Translations under genes and position numbers: made by a program
Notes under the pieces: model-generated
Told to the model about the DNA's origin: nothing
The model's input: the letters and a program-made list of their open reading frames with translations, nothing else
Databases searched by the model: none
Shown here: piece by piece, positions 26,212 through 32,261 of the stretch
Layout of the letters: every line of letters starts with the position of its first letter
Numbering within the stretch: position 1 is the stretch's first letter
DNA from: Acidobacteriaceae bacterium
GTDB taxonomy: Bacteria > Acidobacteriota > Terriglobia > Terriglobales > Acidobacteriaceae
Length of the DNA stretch: 34,994 nucleotides
Reading direction: 5' to 3'
NCBI GenBank assembly: GCA_003134435.1
Contig: PLBE01000251.1
Coordinates: forward strand, 1 to 34,994

Positions 26212-26528
26212 GGACGGTGTCTCCTCATTTCGAGCAGCCTCGTGGCTTGGCTCGGCACATGGGCCGCGATTGTATCCCCTTTTCTCAAACCGTCAAGTGA
26301 TTTGTGTCACGTCCCTTCATAATTCCAAAAATAAAATTCTGGAGAAGCCGCTGGCGTGCCCACTGCGCTCGCGCTCATCGGGTAAGCACTCGCGAAGAGA
26401 TGCGTCCTGGTCCGATGGCGGAGTCGCATTCGCCCCAGCAGAAGCTCAGAATTTTCCTGAAATCGGGAGATTATTTGAAAACGTATTCCAATAACCATAG
26501 CCCCGCGTTGTTAGTTTCTATTTGCAGG
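26212..26528. other. Intergenic region between the MFS gene and the porin gene
   Basis: This 317-bp gap holds the porin promoter and CRP-like site at 26269-26311. In the remaining part (26312-26528) I see no gene, repeat or convincing terminator; the short open frames there lack ribosome sites and coding character. Confidence 0.6.
26269..26311 (-). promoter_or_regulatory. Porin promoter with class II CRP-like operator
   Basis: On the minus strand TTGACG (26296-26291), a 16-bp spacer and TACAAT (26274-26269) predict a start near 26262. The palindrome GTGATTTGTGTCAC (core of 26296-26311 read on the plus strand) is centred 41.5 bp upstream of that start and overlaps the -35 box edge. This is exactly where class II CRP activators bind. 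The same core with one change occurs at 28095-28110. Confidence 0.6.
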
Positions 26529-27920
26529 CTAACTGGCCAGCGCGGTTCGGGCTGCCTCTTCCTTGGCGGCGTCGGAGGCGCGCTCTCTTTCTCCAACTTG
26601 ATCGAGATGCAGATCCTTGGTCTCGGGAGAATAGAGCAGGCTGACAAATGTCATGACCGATCCGATCGTCAGTATGACGGCCGGAGACAACCACAAGTCC
26701 TGTTTTTCAATGGCGGCGATAAACGGAATCTTGTGCGCCCACCACACGTAAGCGCTGAACCATGCGCCCAGCAGAGCGCCCGAAGAATAGCCGAAGCCAA
26801 CTCCGGCGGCGCGCCGTTTGGTGGGGAAACGTTCGCAAAGATAAGCGGGAACAACTCCCCATGCCAGTTTCAGCATAGCGGCCATGACCGTGCCGAGGAC
26901 GGCCAACCAGAAATTGCGGGCAATCGCGGCATGATACAGAACGTAGAAGACAGGAATGCCGAATACCACCAGAAAGCCGCAATACCACTGCGTTAAGATT
27001 TTCCTTCCGGTTCGATCCGACAGCCATCCGTAAAAGTTGTAGCCCAGAAATGCCATGAAGAGCGCAAACCCGTAAATCAGGCTGTAGGTCGTGGTGTCGA
27101 AGCCCCGTCCCTTGAGCGTCAGAATGTTGGGTAGGAATCCATAAACCGAGTAGTCGGTCAGGAACAGCCCGGTCATGAAGAAAAAGACCTGGAGAAAATC
27201 GAATAATTGCGGCGGCTTAAACAAACTCAGGAAAGGTGATCTTTCAATCTTGCCCAGCGCTTTCGTCTTCTCGAACTCGGGGGACTCGTGCAGATTATTC
27301 CGAATGTAGAGCGCAAAAAATACTGGGATCGCTCCTGTCATGAACACAATCCGCCAGCCATAGGCGAGCATGGTCTCTTTGGTGGTCAGAAAAGAAACCA
27401 GCGCAAACACCAGCGAGCCGAAAACATAGCCGAGGGGAAACCCGGATTGAATGAAGCCGCCAATCGTCCCGCGCTTCTTTTGCGGGGCATACTCAATCGC
27501 GAAAGTATGACCAACAGCGTATTCGCCGCCAAAGAAAATTCCCATCAGCAAGCGCAGCATACAAAAAACTACGTACGACCAGACGCCAATCTGCGCGTAG
27601 GTCGGCAAGAAGCCCCCCAGCAGCGACATTAGGCCGACGCCGCCGATGGTTAACACCAGAAGAAAGCGGCGGCCAATCTTGTCGGCATAGCGTCCGAAGA
27701 TCGCCGACCCGATCGGCCTCGAAGCCATCGTGATCGAGTACGTAAAAACAATCACAATGTATTGCCAGGCGGCGCTGCCTTTGGGCGAGACAAAAACCTT
27801 GACCAGAATTGGCGCCATGACCAGAACCAGCGCCATGTCATAGGCGTCAAGCATGAACCCCAGAAACTGGGAAATCATCGCCATCTTTGCATCTCGGGAA
27901 AGTTCTTGGCGCTCCGTCAT
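26529..27920 (-). CDS. MFS transporter, metabolite:H+ symporter (carboxylate type)
   Basis: A 463-aa major facilitator with twelve predicted membrane segments. The loop between segments 2 and 3, GRYADKIGRRFLL, is the MFS signature, and FFGGEYAVGHTFAIEYAPQKKRG is the mark of the sugar-acid/carboxylate MHS and lactate (JEN/Sialate) branches. FGFMLDAYD-type residues near the start (FLGFMLDAYDMALV) place the family's conserved Asp. I chose ATG 27920 because AGGAG lies at proper spacing; the 63-residue longer frame runs through the regulatory region. It is divergent from the second acyl-CoA synthetase gene, and the shared intergenic region carries CRP-like sites, so joint control is plausible. Substrate is inferred as a monocarboxylate from context only. 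Confidence 0.88.
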   Translation of the reverse strand: MTERQELSRDAKMAMISQFLGFMLDAYDMALVLVMAPILVKVFVSPKGSAAWQYIVIVFTYSITMASRPIGSAIFGRYADKIGRRFLLVLTIGGVGLMSLLGGFLPTYAQIGVWSYVVFCMLRLLMGIFFGGEYAVGHTFAIEYAPQKKRGTIGGFIQSGFPLGYVFGSLVFALVSFLTTKETMLAYGWRIVFMTGAIPVFFALYIRNNLHESPEFEKTKALGKIERSPFLSLFKPPQLFDFLQVFFFMTGLFLTDYSVYGFLPNILTLKGRGFDTTTYSLIYGFALFMAFLGYNFYGWLSDRTGRKILTQWYCGFLVVFGIPVFYVLYHAAIARNFWLAVLGTVMAAMLKLAWGVVPAYLCERFPTKRRAAGVGFGYSSGALLGAWFSAYVWWAHKIPFIAAIEKQDLWLSPAVILTIGSVMTFVSLLYSPETKDLHLDQVGERERASDAAKEEAARTALAS

Positions 27921-28040
27921 GGGAACTCCTGGAAGGGATGTCCTCCGCGTCCCGACTTGGCTCGGGACTTGGCTCAGAACATTGCGCGCAACGGTATGTC
28001 GTCCTTTACCTGCCGTGCTATGATCCGCGTCACGCGTCAT

Positions 28041-28110
28041 TGTGACGTGCGTCATAACCCGCCCCCCCCTCAGCGACGAAACAATACACCTCATTGTGAT
28101 TTGCGTCACT
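28041..28110. promoter_or_regulatory. Two CRP-like sites in the MFS/acyl-CoA synthetase divergent region
   Basis: TGTGA-N6-TCATA at 28041-28056 and TGTGA-N6-TCACT at 28095-28110 lie on the same helix face, 54 bp apart (about five turns). Further half-sites GCGTCA(C/T) occur at 28027 and 28034. The second site shares 13 of 14 core bases with the porin site. A possible -10 box TATTTA at 28150-28155 would put it near -60 for the synthetase gene, a class I distance. Confidence 0.55.
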
Positions 28111-28184
28111 GCGGTCGGCCACCAGCGGAGTCACAATCCTCGCCGTCTCTATTTAGCTCGCAGTCCCTTTCTTCGGAGGTTCCC

Positions 28185-30095
28185 ATGAGCGCTCTTACTG
28201 CCTCGCAGCCAGAAAATATCTCCAATCTGTTGGTCATGGATCAGGAATATGCCGCGCCTGCCATCGTGGTCCGCGACGCTATCCAGAAAGACTGGCTGGG
28301 AGAGTGTGCGCGCTCGCGCAAGGATCCGGAGGGTTTCTGGGCCGACTACGCCGCCACCTTTGCTTGGTCACGCCAGTGGGACCGGGTGCTGGAGTGGGAT
28401 GGCGTGCATCATCGCTGGTTCACGGGCGCCAAGACCAACATCACCATCAACGCCCTCGATCGTCATGCTGAATCCGATCGTTGCAATCGTGCCGCCTACA
28501 TTTGGCTGGGCGAGGATGGCAGCGAGCGCATCGTCACCTACGGACAGCTCTACCGGTTGGTCTGCCGTTTTGCCAATGGGCTCAAATCATTGGGCGTGGT
28601 CAAAGGCGATCGCGTCATTATTTATATGCCTCTGACCATTGAAGGCGTAGTCGCCATGTTGGCCTGCGCTCGCGTCGGGGCGATTCATTCTGTCGTCTAT
28701 GCCGGTCTGGGCCACACCGCCTTGCGCGATCGCATTACTGACGCCCAGGCCAAAGTCGTGATCGCCGGCGACGTTGGCTACCGGCGCGGCAAAACGGTCG
28801 CCCTCAAAGCCATCGTCGATGAAGCAGTGGATGGCCTGGAGTGCGTGGAGAAAGTCGTAGTGTTCTCGCGGGCCGGCGCCGAATTGACCGCTCCTCGCGA
28901 GATCGATTTCAATGAACTCCTGAAGTTTTCACCCCACTGTTCAGCCGAAGAGATGGATGCCGAGGATCCTCTCTTCCTGCTCTACACCTCCGGTTCCACC
29001 GGCAAGCCCAAAGGCGTCGTACACGTACATGGCGGTTATATGGTTGGGACCACCTACCACCTGGCGAGCTACTTCGATGTGGGCGAACGCGATGTCTTCT
29101 GGTGCACGTCCGACATCGGCTGGGTGGTCGGTCACTCCTACATTACCTATGCTCCGTTGTGTGCAGGCGTAACCACGCTGTTCCGCGAAGGCGCCATCGA
29201 TTATCCGAATCCTGGAATTGCCTGGGAAATTGTCGAGCGCTACGGCGTCACCAAGATGTTCACTGCTCCCACCGCTCTGAGAATGTTCATGCGCTACGGC
29301 GAGAGTTTCCCGGCAGCACACGACCTGTCGACCTTGCGCGTGATTGCTTGTGCCGGGGAACCGCTGAATCCCGAAGCCTGGCGCTGGGCGCAAACCCACC
29401 TCGCCGGCGACGGCAAATGGGGATATGTCATCGATAACTGGTGGCAAACAGAATTAGGCGGACCCGCGCTCGGCACGCCGCCGACCATGGCCATGCGTCC
29501 GGGAAGAGTCGGCGTGGCCGTGCCTGGAGCCGAGGCCGATGTCCTCGACGAAAACGGCAAGTCAGCCCCCGCTGGAGTCGGAGGACGCCTTGTGCTGAAG
29601 CGCCCCTTCCCCCACATGCTCCGCACCGTGTGGCGCGACCCGGCCCGCTACGAACGAGACTGGCAGATCATTCCCGGTTGCTACGTGACCGGCGATGTCG
29701 CGACCCGAGACAAAGACGGATATATCGCCGTGCTCGGCCGCTACGATGACGTGCTCAACGTGGCCGGACACCGCATTGGCACCGCCGAGGTTGAAAGCGC
29801 GCTCGTGTCGCATCCGGCCGTGGCCGAGGCGGCAGCCATCGGCGTTCCCGACCCCATGAAAGGCGAGACCATCAAGGTATTCGTGCAGGTTCGTGCCGAT
29901 CATGTCGCCTCCGACTCTCTCGCCGCCGCGCTGATCGAGCATGTGCGCCGGGAACTGGGGCCGATTGCGACTCCATCTTCTCTCGAGTTTGTCGCCGCGT
30001 TGCCCAAGACCAGATCCGGGAAAATACTGCGACGTATTCTCAAGGCGAAAGAGGCTGGGGTGGACGCGGGCGATGTCTCCACCATGGAAGGCTGA
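28185..30095 (+). CDS. Acetyl/propionyl-CoA synthetase-type acyl-CoA ligase (second Acs paralogue)
   Basis: A 636-aa ANL-family ligase that forms acyl-CoA through acyl-AMP. Motifs seen are LFLLYTSGSTGKPKGVVH, DVFWCTSDIGWVVGHSY, YVIDNWWQTELGGP with the pocket Trp indicating a small acyl group, YIAVLGRYDDVLNVAGHRIG and PKTRSGKILRR with catalytic Lys613. It differs clearly from the 702-aa Acs 6 kb away (shorter N-terminal cap, different pocket flank), so it is not a recent duplicate and may prefer another short acid such as propionate. GGAGG precedes ATG 28185; the longer open frame upstream covers the regulatory region and is rejected. A 15-bp tandem duplication spans its stop codon. Confidence 0.93.
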   Translation: MSALTASQPENISNLLVMDQEYAAPAIVVRDAIQKDWLGECARSRKDPEGFWADYAATFAWSRQWDRVLEWDGVHHRWFTGAKTNITINALDRHAESDRCNRAAYIWLGEDGSERIVTYGQLYRLVCRFANGLKSLGVVKGDRVIIYMPLTIEGVVAMLACARVGAIHSVVYAGLGHTALRDRITDAQAKVVIAGDVGYRRGKTVALKAIVDEAVDGLECVEKVVVFSRAGAELTAPREIDFNELLKFSPHCSAEEMDAEDPLFLLYTSGSTGKPKGVVHVHGGYMVGTTYHLASYFDVGERDVFWCTSDIGWVVGHSYITYAPLCAGVTTLFREGAIDYPNPGIAWEIVERYGVTKMFTAPTALRMFMRYGESFPAAHDLSTLRVIACAGEPLNPEAWRWAQTHLAGDGKWGYVIDNWWQTELGGPALGTPPTMAMRPGRVGVAVPGAEADVLDENGKSAPAGVGGRLVLKRPFPHMLRTVWRDPARYERDWQIIPGCYVTGDVATRDKDGYIAVLGRYDDVLNVAGHRIGTAEVESALVSHPAVAEAAAIGVPDPMKGETIKVFVQVRADHVASDSLAAALIEHVRRELGPIATPSSLEFVAALPKTRSGKILRRILKAKEAGVDAGDVSTMEG

Positions 30096-30115
30096 TCGTC
30101 GGAAGGCTGATCGTC
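30086..30115 (+). repeat. Perfect 15-bp tandem duplication across the stop codon
   Basis: GGAAGGCTGATCGTC occurs at 30086-30100 and again immediately at 30101-30115. The first copy contains the end of the acyl-CoA ligase gene (Glu-Gly-stop), and the second repeats the same in-frame stop. The identity suggests a recent slippage event with no effect on the protein. Confidence 0.9.
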
Positions 30116-30608
30116 CGCTGGATAGCCTCGCTCGAAGCTGAGGGATATCCCTCACGCTGCAGGCTAAACGGACAAAGCGCATAGACTCCAATATCGTCGC
30201 CGCAAAAATCTTCACAGTCCTATAACATAATGCTTTGAAAGGACACGGCTTCACACTCACGGAAAAATCGTGTGGGGCGGGCCTTTGCCTCTTCTGGAAG
30301 TACCCAGGAAATCCGAGACGTTGTCTTGACAAGGCACAGCTTCGGCCGCCGCCTGCCAACAGTAGGCGGTTAAGATAACGAAGATAATAATAATGATAGT
30401 CAATGAAAATTGTAACAAGCCGTGAAACGAAAAAGCTTGCTCAACCAGGATCGAGCGCGCATCCAAGAAAATTAGGATGGTCCTCTACACTGTATTGGAC
30501 ACCGGCACGAGTTGGCGCCTTGTTCGAGTTTAGCTCGGCGCCCAGATTCTCGTCGGAACGCATTTCGGATGAACACAGACTTGATCTTTCAGAGGTGAAG
30601 CGCTGGAT
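30096..30608. other. Non-coding region before the phosphoesterase gene
   Basis: The 513-bp stretch contains the second copy of the tandem repeat, a perfect 16-bp palindrome TGAGGGATATCCCTCA at 30139-30154 (possible terminator stem or operator), and a small hairpin CCGCCT/AGGCGG (30349-30369). An AT-rich patch runs about 30370-30420. I see no convincing gene or promoter; an open frame at 30403-30612 overlaps the next start and lacks coding character. Confidence 0.6.
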
Positions 30609-32066
30609 ATGAGTAGACTTCGCGTCTTGCTATTCGCAATCGTGATCTTAACCGTCGGAGCCACGCTGCTCAGCCTCAATGGCTGCGGCGGCGCCGGCAG
30701 CTCTACCACTCCACCGCCGCCAGGAAAGATTCAGCACGTGGTGATCATCTTCCAGGAGAACCGCACTCCGGATAATCTTTTCCAGGATCCAGTGCTGATC
30801 AACGCGGGCGCTGCCATTGCGCAAAGCGGAAAAGACTCGACCGGCCACACCGTCCAACTCAAGAAAGTCCCACTGGTCGTCGACTACAATCCCGGCCACG
30901 GTCACCCCGCCTTTCTCGATATGTGCGATCTGAACTCCGGGACGGGGCAATGTCAGATGGATGGGGCCGACCTGGTTCCGATTTCCTGTGATCCGGGAGC
31001 AACGGATTGCCCCGCCCCCAACCTGGCGTTTGGCTATGTTGACCCGAACGACGTGCAGCCCTACTTCCAACTGGCCGAGCAGTATACGTTCGCCGACCAT
31101 ATGTTTCAGACCAACCAGGGGCCCAGTATGCCGGCCCACCAGTTCATCATTTCCGGAACCTCGGCTCCATCGACGGGCAGTAATCTGTTTGCGGCCGAGA
31201 ACCCGACCGGGAACGGACCGCCCGATGCCGGATGCGACGCGCCCGCGGGTGCAACCGTCCAGCTAATCGATCCCACCGGCAACGAAAATTCCAATTCTCC
31301 AATCTTCCCGTGTTTTGAACACCAAACGCTGACCGACCTCCTGGAGGCCAAAAGCCTTAGTTGGCGGTATTACGCGCCCGGCAGTTCACCGGAGCCCGCG
31401 GTCCACGGAATGCCGGCCATCTGGAACGGACCGGAATCCATCAGGCATATTTGCGGTCCGCAGACCGGTCCCAACGGCACCACTTGTGAAGGAGCGGATT
31501 GGATCAACCATGTGGTTCTCAATCAAACTCAGATCCTCACCGACATTACCAGTAACCAGTTGCAGGATGTGAGCTGGGTGATCCCGACTGGCGATGCATC
31601 CGACCATGCCGGGATCGACGAACTCGGAGGCGGCCCTTCATGGGTGGCGTCCATCGTGAATGCGATCGGCCATAGTTCTTATTGGGCGAACACGGCCATC
31701 TTCATCGCGTGGGACGACTGGGGAGGCTGGTACGACCATGTTCCGCCGCCGCAGGTACTGGTGAACTGCGAGCAGTGGGGATGCGGTTACGTTTACGGCT
31801 TCCGCGTTCCCCTGATCGTGGTTTCTCCGTACGCCAAGGCGCAGTACATTTCGCACCAGCAGCATGATTTCGGCAGCATACTGAAGTTCATTGAGACCAC
31901 CTTCAGCCTGCCTTCGCTCGGCTACGCGGATGCGGCGGCCGATGATCTCTCCGATTGCTTCGACTACAACCAGACGCCTCTACAGTTTCAGACGATCCCC
32001 TCAGCCCTCGATGCGCAGTACTTTCTAAACGACAAATCGCCGCCGACGGCGCCGGACGAGGAGTGA
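30609..32066 (+). CDS. Lipoprotein phosphoesterase (phospholipase C / acid phosphatase family)
   Basis: The 485-aa product has a lipoprotein signal ending LLSLNGC with Cys26 as the predicted lipid site, then a Gly/Ser/Pro linker. The PF04185-type phosphoesterase domain starts IQHVVIIFQENRTPDNLF, the metal-binding and nucleophile region of this family. QTNQGPSMPAHQFIISGTSA, FIAWDDWGGWYDHVPPP and YGFRVPLIVVSPYAK follow in the expected order. Members hydrolyse phospholipids or other phosphate esters outside the cytoplasm, which fits surface anchoring. A GAGGTG site lies about 10 bp before the ATG. It is convergent with the peptidase gene; a perfect hairpin separates them. The exact substrate cannot be told from sequence. 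Confidence 0.9.
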   Translation: MSRLRVLLFAIVILTVGATLLSLNGCGGAGSSTTPPPPGKIQHVVIIFQENRTPDNLFQDPVLINAGAAIAQSGKDSTGHTVQLKKVPLVVDYNPGHGHPAFLDMCDLNSGTGQCQMDGADLVPISCDPGATDCPAPNLAFGYVDPNDVQPYFQLAEQYTFADHMFQTNQGPSMPAHQFIISGTSAPSTGSNLFAAENPTGNGPPDAGCDAPAGATVQLIDPTGNENSNSPIFPCFEHQTLTDLLEAKSLSWRYYAPGSSPEPAVHGMPAIWNGPESIRHICGPQTGPNGTTCEGADWINHVVLNQTQILTDITSNQLQDVSWVIPTGDASDHAGIDELGGGPSWVASIVNAIGHSSYWANTAIFIAWDDWGGWYDHVPPPQVLVNCEQWGCGYVYGFRVPLIVVSPYAKAQYISHQQHDFGSILKFIETTFSLPSLGYADAAADDLSDCFDYNQTPLQFQTIPSALDAQYFLNDKSPPTAPDEE

Positions 32067-32207
32067 AGGTACTGGCGCTGAGGTTGGGGTGGCGCTGCTC
32101 CACGCTCGCTTTCCCCCGTGGTTCTCGGTGTCCTCAGTAGTGGTGATTTTGACTTGCTTCGACCAGCCGAGGAAATCCGCAGAACAAGCATCCGCCGAAT
32201 GAACCAA

Positions 32208-32230
32208 GGGCGCGGAACCTGTCCGCGCCC
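32208..32230. terminator. Perfect hairpin between convergent genes
   Basis: GGGCGCGGA (32208-32216) pairs with TCCGCGCCC (32222-32230) around a 5-base loop, lying between the stops of the phosphoesterase and peptidase genes. It lacks a T-tract on either side but could terminate or insulate both transcripts. Confidence 0.5.
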
Positions 32231-32261
32231 CAAAGTAAGTAGCAGCGATCTTCGGCTGCCG

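Noticed and set aside
27762-28184. Upstream part of the frame leading into the second acyl-CoA synthetase
   Set aside because: It crosses the MFS start and the CRP-like sites; ATG 28185 has GGAGG and the proper family start.
30403-30612. 69-aa plus-strand open frame
   Set aside because: Overlaps the phosphoesterase start, lacks coding character and has no ribosome site.
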